Position numbers and translations under genes: made by a program
Notes under the pieces: generated by a model
Told to the model about the DNA's origin: nothing
Databases searched by the model: none
The model's input: only the letters and a program-made list of their open reading frames with translations
Shown: positions 44,288 to 57,021 of the stretch, piece after piece
How the letters are laid out: every line of letters begins with the position of its first letter
Numbering within the stretch: the first letter of the stretch is position 1
DNA from: Heracleum sosnowskyi
Lineage: Eukaryota > Streptophyta > Magnoliopsida > Apiales > Apiaceae
Direction of reading: 5' to 3'
Length of the DNA stretch: 64,000 bases
NCBI GenBank assembly: GCA_030848705.1
Contig: CM061238.1
Span: 29,914,655-29,978,654, forward strand

Positions 44288-46760
44288 ATGGTGAAGAAGG
44301 ATGCAGGAGTAAAGATACCAGTTCTTGATAAGGACAATTACTTTCACTGGAAAGTAAAGATGCATTTACATCTCATGTCTATGGATGAGAGATATGTAGA
44401 CTGCATTGAGAAAGGTCCACACGTTCCCATGAAGTTTGCATCTAGAGTTGGACTGCCAGATGATGCTCCTGATGTGGAAATTCCAAAACTTGTCTCAGAA
44501 TGGACTATTGAAGATGTTGCAGAAGTCCATAAAGATAAAAGAACCATGAACATTCTGTTTAATGGTTTGGAGCAAGAGATGTTTGACAATGTCATAAACT
44601 GTACAACCTCCAAAGAAGTATGGGACACTGTTAGAACTCTCTGTGAAGGAACTGAGCAAGTTAGGGAAAACAAAATGCAGCTCCTTATACAACAATATGA
44701 GCACTTTCATTTTAAAGCTGGTGAAACCCTAAATGACACGTTTAGTAGGTTTCAAAAGCTTTTGAATGGATTAAAGTTGTATGGGAGGATCTATCAAACC
44801 AAGGATTCAAACCTTAAATTTCTTAGAGCTCTTCCAAAAGAATGGAAGCCTATGACTGTTTCTCTCAGAAACACTCAAGAGTACAAAGACTACACTCTTG
44901 AAAGGCTTTATGGAACCTTGAAGACATATGAGTTGGAAATGGAGCAAGATGAAGAAATTGAAAAGGTACAGAAGAAAGGTGGATCTGTTGCATTGATTGC
45001 ATCTGTGAACCAACTGGAAGATGACAATGAAGAAGCTGCAAAGGCCACAACTAGTCGAGCTAGTTGTAGGAGTGATGTTAGCAAGGGTAAAGGCAAGATG
45101 ACAGAAGAAGAAGAATCAGAACCAGCCAACTTGGATGACTTAGATGAGATTGATGAACACATTGCTTTTCTGTCAAGAAAATTCTCTAAGTTCAAGTTCA
45201 AGAGAAACTCAGAAGCAAGGCCACCAAGGAGAGACTTTCAACCTAACAAAAGTAACTGGATTGAAAAGTCTAAATCTAAATGTTTCAATTGTGGAATGCT
45301 TAGTCACTTTGCTGGTGACTGCAGAAAGCCCAAGATTGAGAAGGGCAACAGGAAATTTGAGCCTGTTGATTATAAAAAGAAATACTTTGAACTTCTCAAG
45401 CAAAAAAGAAAAGGCCTTCATGTCTCAGGAGTATGATTGGGCTGGTAATGGTGAAGATTCTGATGATGATGTTGAGTATGTCAACTTGGCTCTTATGGCT
45501 AACAATCATGAGCAGGAAGCAAGCTCCTCAAGCAACCAGGTAACAATTACTAATCTTTCTGAGCTTTCTAAAGAGGAATGCGATAGTGCTGTAAATGAAA
45601 TGTCTACTATACTATATAATTTGCGTGTTACTCTTAAATCACTTACCAAAGAGAATTCAAGAATAAAAGAGACTAATTTGCTCTTAAGTGATAGGAATGC
45701 AATGTTAGAAGCACAACTCATTGAATTTGAGAAAATGAGATGTGTTAGTAGGGATGCTAAGAAGGAACTTGAGAACGTGTTACAAAGAGAAGAAATTCTT
45801 AAAACACAACTTGAGATAGAACAAAGTGTGATTGCAAAATGGAAAGATGCCAGGAATGTTGCCACCAACATCATTAATGTTCAAGGTATGGAATCTTTCT
45901 GTGAGCAATCATGGAAAAAGAACAAAGAGAAGCTAGGGTATGTTGGTGAAACCTTAGAATCAGAAACAGAGTCAACAAACAACAATGATCATTTGTTGAA
46001 GGTTGATATGTCAACGGAATGCAATGTTTCGTTGACAGATGAACCATCAACCGATCAGGCTGTTTCGTTGACAGAGAAAAGAAAAGATGAACTCACTAGA
46101 CTTAATAATAAGTATGGTCCTGTCACCAAGAACTTTGTTCAAGGTGAGTCTAGTAAATCAAAGAAAGTTGAGAAGCCTGTTGAGAGAGCTAATGTAGGTC
46201 ACTTGTCTAACAAGCAATTGAAAGACAAGTTAGAGAAAGTTCAAGTTGAGGCTAAGGGAAATAAAAAGAATAACAGGAATGGCAAAGTAGGGATTAACAA
46301 ACACAACAATTACACACCTGATAAATATGCTCCTAGAAAGACATGTGTCAATTGTGGAAGTGTTAGTCATTTATCTACTAACTGCAAATCTGTTAAGAAA
46401 ACTGCTAATGTGAAAATGCCCAAGCCTGCAATGAATAGTTCCATGCCTACAATGCCTGTTATGCCTAACATGTTTGCTCCATATGCACAATTTCAGAATC
46501 CATATGCTAGTATGTCGTTTGTGCCTAATCCATACATGAATATGTTTAATGTGCCACAAATGCCATGGAATATGAATAACATGTTTGTTCCACCAACTAT
46601 GCACGCTATGAATGAAAATGTGAGCAACTCTCAGAAATCAACACCAAGGGTAAAGATTGATTTAAATCAATCTGAGCCCAAGGTGAAAAATGATATTAAA
46701 GAAAAAGCAAAGGCTAACAAAACAGGACCCAAGGAAACTTGGGTACCAAAATCAACTTGA
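44288..46760 (+). pseudogene. SV3 gag with one frameshift
   Basis: ATG 44288 opens the gag domain (IPVLDKDNYFHWKVKMH..., WDTVRTLCEGTEQVREN) and a CCHC knuckle (CFNCGMLSHFAGDC near 45280). At the A-rich run near 45400 the frame is lost: the first reading stops at TGA 45434-45436 and the sister-like sequence (MSQEYDWAGNGED...) continues one frame over to TGA 46758-46760, with a coiled-coil region, a second knuckle (CVNCGSVSHLSTNC near 46345) and a Met/Pro/Asn-rich segment. The run does not have the codon phasing of a programmed -1 slippery site, so a plain indel is likelier. Confidence 0.88.
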
Positions 46761-46780
46761 TTTGGTTTTATTGTGTGCAG
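46743..46780 (+). other. SV3 gag/pol linker, 38 nt, GT...AG bounded
   Basis: It lies between gag TGG (46740-46742) and GGA (46781), starts GTACCA, ends TTGTGTGCAG and contains the gag stop TGA. Gag and pol are in different frames here, and removal of exactly these 38 bases puts them in one frame. Confidence 0.55.
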
Positions 46781-48003
46781 GGAGACAAAAGGAATCTTTG
46801 GTACTTGGATAGTGGTTGTTCAAGACACATGACTGGTGATTCTACCCTGCTCACAGAGTTTCAGGAAAGAGCTGGCCCTTGTATTGCTTTTGGAGATGAC
46901 AGCAAAGGCTACACAAAGGGATATGGCTTGATTTCAAAAGAGAATGTCATCATAGATGAGGTTGCATTGGTGGATGGTCTTAAGCACAATTTGCTTAGTA
47001 TCAGCCAACTTTGTGACAAAGGATTCTTAGTTCCTTTTTCTAAAGAAGCCTGTGTTGTTTCTAAAGGAGGAAACAACAATGTGGTAATGACTGGATTCAG
47101 AAGAGGGAATGTGTACATTGCTGACTTTAGTAGCACAAGTTCAGACACCATCACTTGTCTTTTCAGCAAGGCAAGCAAGGATGAAAGTTGGCTATGGCAC
47201 AAGAAATTATCTCATCTGAATTTTAAAGTTATGAATGATTTGGTGAGGAAGGATCTTGCAAGAGGAATTCCACAGGTGGAGTTTTCCAAGGATGGTTTGT
47301 GTGATGCCTGTCAAAAAGGGAAACAAAAAAAGGCATCATTCAAAAGCAAGACAGAGTCATCAATTGTCCATCAGCTTGAGTTGCTTCATATGGATTTGTT
47401 TGGCCCTGTAAATGTCATGTCTATTTCAAAGAAGAAATATTGTCTTGTGATTGTTGATGATTTTTCTAGATTTACATGGACTTTCTTTTTGCTCTCCAAA
47501 GATGAGGCAAGTGAAATCATTATCAATCACATCAAGATGGTAAACAATCATCCTGACTTGAAAGTAAGAAGGATTAGGAGTGACAATGGGACAGAATTCA
47601 AGAATTCAAGCATGAAGGTGTTCTGTGAAGAAAATGGTATTTTGCATGAGTTTTCAGCAGCAAGGACACCACAGCAAAATGGTGTGGTTGAAAGGAAAAA
47701 CAGAACACTCATTGAAGCTGCAAGGACAATGCTAGATGAATCAAAGTTACCAACTTATTTTTGGGTTGAGGCAGTTAATACAACTTGCTTCACTCAAAAT
47801 ATTTCTTTGATTAATCAGGCCAAAGGAATGACCCCTTATCAGCTACTCAAAAGAAAGAAGCCACTATTGGATTTTCTTCATGTCTTTGGATGCAAGTGCT
47901 TTGTTCTGAGAAATCAAGCTGAGCATTTGGGGAAATTTGAAGCAAAGGCAGATGAAGCAATATTTGTGGGATATGCAGCAGGGAAAGCCTACAGAGTCTA
48001 TAA
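46781..48003 (+). CDS. SV3 pol, 5' part: protease and integrase (split by SV4)
   Basis: Protease motif DSGCSRHMTGD is near 46810. The integrase zinc site (HKKLSHLN...CDACQ) and DDE core (MDLFGPVN, SDNGTEF, QQNGVVERKNR) are intact. The frame runs into SV4 at 48004 after KAYRVYN; codons after that point belong to the SV4 LTR. The frame resumes at 59907. Confidence 0.9.
47999..48003. repeat. SV4 target-site duplication, left (TATAA)
   Basis: TATAA precedes the SV4 LTR and is repeated at 59902-59906. Removing SV4 and one copy restores a continuous SV3 pol frame across a TAT AAT codon pair. Confidence 0.95.
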
Positions 48004-48495
48004 TGTTAGGCCGAATACACAATATATAATCAATATAAGTATGATAATAACAATTGAGAACACTGTTTATAAATCAACAACTGAATTATATAAATAATTC
48101 TTCTCTCAGTGATGTTAAAGAATCACAGAGAGCTGCTAGGTTACAAGAATAATGTATTCAATATTCGCATCCCTTTTAGGGTTAACCTATCTGTGTTTAT
48201 ATAATACACAGTTACATAATCAATCTCTAATTGATATTCCTATAAATTAGCTATACAAATCATATCAAATTAGAATTGCTTCTGTCTTCTGTTCCGTTTC
48301 CTTAACTGTCTCAATATATCTTGCTTCTTTCCATCTTCAAGATATATTGCTTCTAGAATCTTCATATTAGCACCGACAGTTAATGAACTCTTCACCCCGT
48401 CAGACTTTATCAAACTCTGACTGGCTTCTAGTAAACTCTGATGAGTACCTGGTACTTAAACACTGATGAACAAACGTCAGCAATTATATCTAACA
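48004..48495 (-). repeat. SV4 3' LTR (492 bp)
   Basis: On the minus strand it runs TGTTAGATATAATTG...CGGCCTAACA. It is preceded, in element orientation, by the polypurine tract. Confidence 0.95.
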
Positions 48496-48511
48496 ATCTC
48501 CCCCAACTTGT
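48496..48511 (-). other. SV4 polypurine tract
   Basis: On the minus strand ACAAGTTGGGGGAGAT directly precedes the 3' LTR. Confidence 0.9.
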
Positions 48512-48640
48512 GCATAATGAAGATGTACAAGTTAAATAGATAATTGATGATGTCAAAACATATAACAAATGCAGTGTTTAAATATAACAGAGTTTAACTT
48601 TAACTTAGAACAGAAAACTTTAAAAACTTACAGTCAGACT

Positions 48641-51600
48641 TTACTTAATCTCTTCAATATCAGGCACTGTCCTGAGATAATCGATGAGAAGTCTTCTTTC
48701 AGCCTTTTCTAGCTCTTCTACCATGATCTCTTTCAATTCCTTGAGCTCTGGATCACCTTCTCCAGTCTGGTAAATAGCAGCTCTCAGAGAATAAATGTTG
48801 TTCTTTCTCATTTCATTCCCTAGCCGGATATAATATGATTTGTCTGACTCCAGATTGAATTCCAAGACTTTAATACCCAGTGATGTCTTAAACTTAGCAC
48901 TGTTTCTCTTCATCTCAACAATCTTTCCATAAGCATCTCTGTACTTAGGAATATATGCACTAGAAACACCACCTCCAAGCATAGTTTTTGTCTTCAGTAT
49001 CCTTTCTCTTAGAACTAGAGCAGCATTGTGAGTACTTCTATTTTTGACTTTGAGAAGGTATAAAACATACTCAAGCTCTTCCCATAGCTTCAATTGAACA
49101 TCAGCTTCTCCTACTCTGTATACTCTTCCATCAGACATAAAATATAACAGAACCTCTTTCTTCAATCCTCTATGATAAACCATCTGAACAGATTCTAGTT
49201 TATCAAGGCTCTCTTGAGATACCCCAATACCAGCTTCTGCCAGTGATGTTTGATCTAAAGATCTGTTATTTATTCTCTTTTCCCTGTGTGAACCTAAACC
49301 AGACTTGTCATAAGATTCTTTTCCAAGTACTGTCCTGGTTTGAGAAAAATCAACAGCTTCTAACGTCAGAGTTTCAGAAAGTACAGGTCTTAAGAAACCT
49401 TGAAGTTGTGGAGCTAGCTGAGTTTGTACAACTTGAGCCTTGTCAGAGGTTGTCACAACTTTAGTAGAAATATCAACATGAGCAATGTCAAGGTTGATTT
49501 GTTTATCCTTGATTCAACTTGAGCAACGTCAGAGGTTGAATAATTCTTCTTTGGTAACTGTCCTTCTTCTACCAGTATACCCTTTCCTTTATCAGTATTT
49601 GCAATCACAGGTCTCCTTGTGTATTGTATACTCTGTTGAGTATTTTCTTTGATAGAAATTCCAATTTCTTTCTTTCTAGGAGCCTTTACTGATTTCTTCT
49701 TATAAGTACCAGAAGCAACTTTCTTTTTATGTTCTTCAGACAGCATCTTCATTTCTGCTTCCAAATCCTCAACTGTCACTTCACCATCATGCTCATCTAA
49801 AAACAGCTTGGCTGCAATCTCTTCATCAGTTATTGGATTAGCTGAAATCACTAGACTCTTAAGTCTTGAAGAAGATTGAGCATGAGTACTAGAACCAGTA
49901 GCACCAGAGTTTATCATATCAGAGTTTGTCTGTCTAGCAGAGTTTGACCTAAGTCGCCCTTGCTCTTGAGAAGACTTTGACCTTTTCTCTGTTTCCCTGC
50001 TTCCACCATCATTTGAATCATCCCTCAGTCTCAAAGTTGGAGTCCTTCTGCATTTGTCTTTAGGTATCTTCTCCCCCTTTTTGACATCATCAGGAATAAA
50101 AACTGATGTCAGCAACTCTAGTGATGCAGCAATAGAATCAATTTTTCCAGACATCAAAGTATGATTCTCTTCAACCTTCAGTAACCTGGAGCTAAAATCC
50201 TTTTGTTCTTGACACAGGGAAAGATATAAAGATTTATCCTTTTTCAATGTAACTTCCCTGGCAACTATGTCATTTCTCAGTCCATCAATAACCTTATCAG
50301 TAGTATCAAAGCGATTATGCAATGATTTGACTTGGACAATTGTGGCTTTGAGATGAGTTAAAAGTTCAGGATTTTGAATTTCCTTAGAAGACTTGGTCAC
50401 AAAATCAGCAGCTCTTTCATCAGAAAAGATAGTTTCTCTGCTTGACCAATTAGAAAAATACATTTCCTGAAATTGAGCGTCTGTAGCATGTTGAGCAGCA
50501 ACTCTTTGAGATGTATCAACAGAGTTTGCAGAAGAAGCAGCATTAGAAGAAATAGAAACATCTTCGTCAGTATTATCTTGTGCTCTCTCAGGAAGATCAG
50601 AGTTTACAACTACATTTTCTGAAGCTTCTTCAACAATATGCTCTGCAGTAATGTCAACATTCTCTGCTGCAACATCATCTTTCTCAGCATCTTCTTCTAC
50701 TGCTGGAACAGCTTCTTCTACTATAATCTGCTTCTCAGCATTTTCAACAATCTGCTCAGAAGAGACAGATCTTGCTGCCTGATCAACCTCTTCACCAACT
50801 TCAATAACTTGATTAGTGACAGAGAGAATCTCTGTATGAGTTGCCATTGACTCTTCAATTACCAGAGTGGCTTGATCAGCTGCCACATCCGCAGTGTCAC
50901 AAATACTGACAGTAGGATGTGCTTCAATCTCTTTTTCATTGTCCATCTCCAATATAGGTTCAAGGAACACCTCAGGAGCTTCATCAGAATTTACTTTGTC
51001 CACTATAGGCACAGTAGTGTTATCATCGACAACAATCTCCTCAATAACAACATCAGCCTCATCAGCATGTGCTCTGGTCTCATCAGTAACAACCTCCTGA
51101 TTTTTAGCTTCAGGAGCTTCAGCGTTTACAAAAACTCTGTCCTCATCAGCAGTAGTTACAACATGCTCCTCAACAAAATCTTCTGGAGCTTCATGCTGGA
51201 CAGCTTCAGAGTCTGGTGTAGACTCATCCAAATCATCAAAAAGATAATTTGCTACCAACTTTCTTCTTTTCTGATGTGAAATCTCACTGTCAGCAAAAGA
51301 TGGCCTATTTGCCCTTCTTTTCTTCCTTGAAGTTCCAGCAGATGTTGACACCCCAATATCAACTGATGATTTAGAAATCCTTGCTGGCTTAGAACCCATA
51401 TGCTTAGTTCTACCACTAGATTTTGGTTTATTGGGAAGAACAGTATCTAGAGGTTCAGGCTGTGGTTCAGATTGTGGTTGTGGTTGAGTTTCAGATTGTG
51501 TTTGGGTAGAATTGATCAAAAACTGTTGAACCAACTTAGGTAATAAGAAATCACCTAGATTACCCTTCTTGACATCCTTGTTAATAAGATCAGAAAAATA

Positions 51601-52306
51601 CTCTTTTGTGCAGTTTAAAACAAGGAATAATATCATTATCAATAATATCTACCCCATTAACACAAACATAAAATAAAATCTGACAAAAACGAGCAAAGTA
51701 AACTACCCTTCTGTTTTCAGTCATTTTCTCACCTAAATTAGTTAAAACTAATCTAGCAAAATCAAAATGAGTACCATAAAGTAAAAAATACCCAATTTGC
51801 AGACTATCAGTGGGTATTGCATCCCAGTTGGTGCACTTCTTTCCGAACGTTCTTGTAATGCAATCGAAGAAAAAGCTCCACTCCTTTCTCAAGAAAGGTC
51901 GCTTCAACTGACCTATCTTAGCCAAAGACCCACTGTATCCTATCTCCTTCATCATCCTTACCAAATCAGCATCACCAACAGCAATGGTGTAAGCAGTATA
52001 CTCACCAAAGCCCATAGCTGCACGAACTGTACCAGGAGTAATAAAATACTCTGTTTCTTGAAACTCGAAAATAATGGATGGTGTTCCTGATTCACCACCA
52101 TCATCATAGACACCAGTCTCCCAGAAGCTTTTAATTTGTAATCCAGAAAGCTTCTCTGGTTCTACAAGAGCACGCCCGATTGGAGATTGGGCAAGAAAAT
52201 TCTGCATCAGATGAAACGCCTCCGGTGCGTTCTCATTAGCCAATGGAGCAGCATAGTTGTTAGGAACAAATTCAAGATCAGAGGATACAAAAGCAGTAGA
52301 AGCCAT
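48641..52306 (-). pseudogene. SV4 env-like ORF with two frameshifts
   Basis: ATG at 52306 opens the shared N-terminal domain (FLAQSPIGRALVEPEKL, FLRKEWSFFFDCITRTFGKK). The frame shifts at a T run near 51595, continues to 49453 through acidic Glu/Val/Ala-rich sequence and a coiled coil ending in IPDDVKKGEK (~50065-50100), then a Lys/Arg-rich patch (KKKSVKAPRKK). A second shift near 49490 leads to the C-terminal domain (48641-49456) shared with SV2 (LRAAIYQTGEGDPEL). No signal peptide or membrane segment is evident. The function is unknown; 'env-like' is positional. Confidence 0.87.
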
Positions 52307-53645
52307 TTGAACGATTTAGAAATAATCAGAGAATGACTTAGAAAATTTTTGAGAGTGTTTGCAGTAAAAGTGTTTGTGAAAATGTGTGAATTGGAATAAG
52401 TTGTGAAAAGTTCAAATGAGTTTGTGTATTGGATATTAATACAAAAGAATTAATTAAAAACTGAACAGTTTCTAATCAATACACACAACTGTCTTACTCC
52501 GTGAAACGTGTGAGTGGGACACGTGGCACACATGCAATGACTGACAGCAGTAATTGACAGTTTCCAATGCGCATGTGCAGTAAAAACAGCAATAATTACC
52601 GCCTTTTACACTTTTCTAGACACTCAACCTCTCTCCTCTGTTTAATACAAATTAGAACCGTTACCAATCATACTCTTTTATTTTCAAGAATGTTTTCTCA
52701 AAATTGTTAACTGTCTGAAACAAATAATTAATTTTAATCATCAGAGATTAAAATAAAATTACCTCAGCGTAGAGTACACATTTCATCAGTGTTTACCAAT
52801 CCTCCTCCTTTATAAATAAACTCTTTTCACAAACTGTACAGGTGTGAGTATTTGTGTGTGAATTAACAGAGTTTACTGAATATGAATATTTAGATCATCT
52901 CAAAGTGCATAAAATCCACAAACTAAAGCAGTAAAAACTGGTTGCTCAAACTCTCATATAAAATAAAATCTGATTTTTATATCTAAACTCTGTATTCTGA
53001 TATCCTTTCATTTGGATATATCTTTTATTTTCACCCCCTTTATATAATTTTTTTTTATTTTTCCAATAATCAGTGGTTGGCACTAGTCACCAAAAATCAA
53101 AGATTTTAGCCCTTATTTCATACAATAAGTTCCTGGATCTTCCTAGACACAACATGATCTCAAAGGAATTTGTGCTCTTTTTGGCATCTTTTGATTTGAG
53201 GGTGAAATATTTGCAATTAATTAACAGAGTTTAGACTTTTCATTAGTTAATACAATTAATTTATGAGAGAAAGTGCAAACAGCTAATACAGACTCAGTGT
53301 ATAGGATCAATAAACTAAGAGATGCTATAAATATAGAGACAGTATCATGTTGTGTAAAATTTCTGCACATTTTGTAATTTAGAATTTATAATACTTAGAA
53401 GGATTCATGATTACTTACTGAAAATCATGCTTCATACAGCTTTCTTCATCGGTCCATATGTTTCAGACAAAAAACACAATCAGAGTTTAACATCAGACTT
53501 TAACCGACAGAGTATGACTGACAGAGTATGACTAACAGAGTTTACTATCAGAGTTTAACATACTGGTACACATAACAGTTAACATATGCAAAGAACCATG
53601 AGCATAAAATCAATCATGTATAGATTTTGAATCTAACCAGTATCT
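52307..53645 (-). promoter_or_regulatory. SV4 spacer with possible internal promoter
   Basis: This is 1.3 kb of non-coding sequence between pol and env-like. It carries clustered CAGAGT motifs (five in 53480-53555) and, on the minus strand, TAAAAGGCGGT at 52598-52608, identical to a block in the SV2 spacer. A TTTATAAAG box lies near 52815. Its promoter role for the env-like ORF is inference. Confidence 0.45.
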
Positions 53646-56600
53646 CTAGTCAAAACCAGAGACCATTCCAAGTTCGTTTACCCGCCTTGTAAAGGTAGCT
53701 TCACTCAAAGGTTTGGTGAAGATATCTGCAAGCTGTTGGTCTGTAGAAACAAAATGAAGCTCAATGTTTCCTTCTTCCACATGTTCCCTGATAAAATGAT
53801 ACCTTATGCTGATATGCTTGGTCATGGAGTGCTGTACTGGATTACCTGTCATAGCAATAGCACTTTGATTATCACAGTAAATAGGTATTCTAGAGTACCT
53901 TAATCCATAGTCCAGCAATTGATTTTTCATCCATAAAATCTGTGCACAACAGCTACCAGCAGCTATATACTCTGCTTCTGATGTGGATGTGGAAATTGAT
54001 TTCTGTTTCTTGCTGTACCAAGAAACTAATCTGTCACCTAAAAATTGACAGCTTCCACTTGTGCTTTTTCTGTCTATCTTACAGCCTGCAAAATCTGCAT
54101 CAGAGTAACCAATTAATTTAAACTCTGATTCTCTAGGGTACCACAAACCGAGGGTTATGGTTCCTTTGAGATATTTGACAATCCTCTTTACAGCTGTTAG
54201 ATGTGGCTCTCTGGGGTCTGCTTGAAATCTTGCACAAAGACATGTTACATACATGATATCTGGTCTACTTGCTGTCAGATAAAGAAGAGACCCTATCATT
54301 CCTCTATAGTTTGTCATATCTACTGAGGCTCCTGTGTCTTTGTCTAGCTTTGTTGCAGTAGCCATGGGAGTTGTAGCAGATGAACTATCAAGCATACCAA
54401 ATTTCTTGAGAAGATTTCTGGTATATTTTGCTTGATTGATAAAAATCCCATCATCTGTTTGCTTGACCTGTAAGCCTAGAAAATAACTAAGCTCTCCCAT
54501 CATACTCATTTGATATCTTGACTGCATAAGCTTGGCAAATTTCTTACAGAGTTTGTCATTAGTAGACCCAAAAATTATGTCATCCACATAGATTTGAACT
54601 AACAGCAAATCATCACCAGTATTAAAGTAGAACAAGGTTTTGTCAATTGTACCTCTAGTGAACCCACTTTCTAAAAGAAATTGAGCCAGAGTTTCATACC
54701 ATGCTCTAGGTGCCTGCTTTAATCCATATAATGCCTTATCAAGCCTGTAGACATAATCTGGATGTTTGGGATCTACAAACCCTGGTGGTTGTTCAACAAA
54801 CACTTCTTCTTCAAGTTTCCCATTGAGAAAAGCACTTTTCACATCCATCTGAAAGACTTTAAACTTCTTGTGAGCAGCATAGGCCAGAAAAATCCTTATT
54901 GCCTCCAATCTTGCAACTGGAGCAAAGGTTTCATCATAGTCAATTCCTTCCTGCTGTGAATAGCCTTTAGCCACAAGTCTAGCTTTATTCCTTGTAATCA
55001 CTCCATCACTGTCTGTTTTGTTTCTGAAAACCCACTTTGTACCAACAATAGATCTGTTCTTTGGTCTTGGTACAAGTGTCCAGACTTCATTCCTCTCAAA
55101 TTCATTTAACTCTTCTTGCATTGCTGTTATCCAATTAGCATCTTGAAGAGCTTCTTCCACTTTCTTGGGCTCAGTTTGAGATAAGAATGCATTAAACAGA
55201 CATTCATTATTTGTAGCACTTCTAGTTCTTACACTAGCTTCTGGATCTCCAATTATCAAGTCAGGTGTATGAGCTTGTGTCCACCTTCTTGCTGTTGGTA
55301 ATTGGCTTCTATTTTCATTATTAGATCCTCCCCCTTGATCCATGATCTCCTGATTTTCTTCTTGACTATTTGCATTCTCTGAGGCTCCCCCTGAATTGGA
55401 CTGTTCAGAATTTGAACTTTCAGAGTTTGACTCAGAGTTTCTGTTGGATTCTTCATTTGACTCTCTTTCAGAATTTGAGTCATCACTTTGAGAAGTTTCT
55501 GAAGTTTCTTCACGCTCCCCCTCAACTGGTTCTCTATTTTGTTCTGTCAGAGAAAATTCGTCAGTGTTTACCAGTAGAGGATCAGAGTATGCTTCGTCAG
55601 AGTTTGTTGGATTTGCTGCATCAGAGTTTACATGATCAGAGTATAAATCTTCATTTTCAAAGCGAAGTTGATCATGATATCCTTCATCTTCTATTCCAGT
55701 TATTTTCTTGTCATCAAATGACACATGTATAGATTCCATGATCACTTTTGTTCTTAGATTGTAGACTCTGAATGCTTTAGTTGATAGTGGGTATCCAACA
55801 AAAATTCCTTCATCAGCTTTTAAGTCAAACTTGGTCAACTGTTCAGGATGAGTTTTCAACACAAAGCACTTACATCCAAATATATGAAAATATTTCAGAT
55901 TTGGCTTCTTATTTTTCACCATCTCATATGGTGTTTTCCCATGCTTGTTGATCAGTGTAGCATTTTGAGTAAAACAAGCTGTTTGAACAGCTTTTGCCCA
56001 GAAATAAGTTGGCAATTTTGCTTCATCAAGCATTGTTCTGGCAACTTCGATTAGGGTTCTGTTCTTTCTTTCAACTACACCGTTTTGCTGTGGAGTTCCA
56101 GGTGCAGAAAATTCTTGCTTCACTCCTCTTTCCTTGCAGAAAGCTTCCATTTCAGAATTTCTGAATTCAGTACCATTATCACTTCTTAGAATTTTCACTT
56201 TGTACTGTGATCCTTTGTCCAATAGCTTCACAAGATCCATCAAAGTTAGGGCAGTTTCATCCTTCTTTGCTAAGAAATACACCCATGTGTATCTGGTGTA
56301 TTCATCAATAATTACCAAAGCATATTTCTTTCTGCCCATTGACATTATATTCACTGGACCAAAGAGATCAACATGCAGAAGATGATAAGGTTCCACAACT
56401 GAAGATTCAGATTTACTCTTGAAAGATGACTTCCTTTGCTTGGCCTTTTGACAAGAATCACACAGACCATCTAAGCTGAGTATTGACTTTGGAAGTCCCC
56501 TTACAAGATCTTTTCGAATCAGCTCATTGATGTTGTTCAAGTTTAGGTGAGAGAGCCTATTATGTCATTTCCAACTCTCTTCACTAGACATTCTTGCAGA

Positions 56601-56981
56601 TAGACACACAGTTTTTCCTTCAGAGTTTGTTACCAAACTTGCTTCATAGATGTTATTGTGCATGTGTCCAACTAGAACAACTTTCCCTGTAGATTTACTG
56701 ATAACTTCACAGTGTTCAGTATGAAAATCTACATGGTATCCTCTGTCACAGATTTGACTCACAGAAAGTAGATCATGCTTAAGTCCTGAGACTAGAGCTA
56801 CATTTGTTATGATGACACTTCCAAGATTGATATTGCCATATCCCAGAGTATGTCCTATGTTGCCATCTCCATAGGAAACTTTTGGGCCAGCCTTCTCCTC
56901 ATAGTCTGATAGCAGGGCTTTATTTCCAGTCATATGTCCTGAGCATCCACTGTCCAAGATAAGAGTGCTCTCTTTTATGCC
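53646..56981 (-). pseudogene. SV4 pol with a single nonsense codon
   Basis: Protease (DSGCSGHMTGN), integrase, RT (FQMDVKSAFLNGKLEEEVFVEQ, YVDD near 54580) and RNase H (SEAEYIAAGS, CDNQSAI, SMTKHISIRYHF) are in one frame. TGA at 56565-56567 replaces the Trp codon just before the first His of the integrase zinc site. Everything else is open to TAG at 53646-53648. The integrase-RT linker is Ser/Asn/Glu-rich and full of AACTCTGA-derived NSD codons. Confidence 0.92.
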
Positions 56982-57021
56982 CTGCAATCACAAACAATCA
57001 CTAAGTGTTAGATTTAAGGAT
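56982..57021 (-). other. SV4 gag/pol linker, 40 nt
   Basis: On the minus strand it follows gag TGG and ends TGTGATTGCAG before GGC. It contains the gag stop TAG. Gag and pol are in different frames; removing exactly these 40 bases aligns them. Its first bases are ATCC where the other elements have GTAC or GTTC. Confidence 0.5.

Noticed and set aside
45395..45412. Programmed -1 frameshift at the A run in SV3 gag
   Set aside because: The codon phase of the run does not fit an X XXY YYZ slippery site and the shift needed is +1; a one-base indel is simpler.
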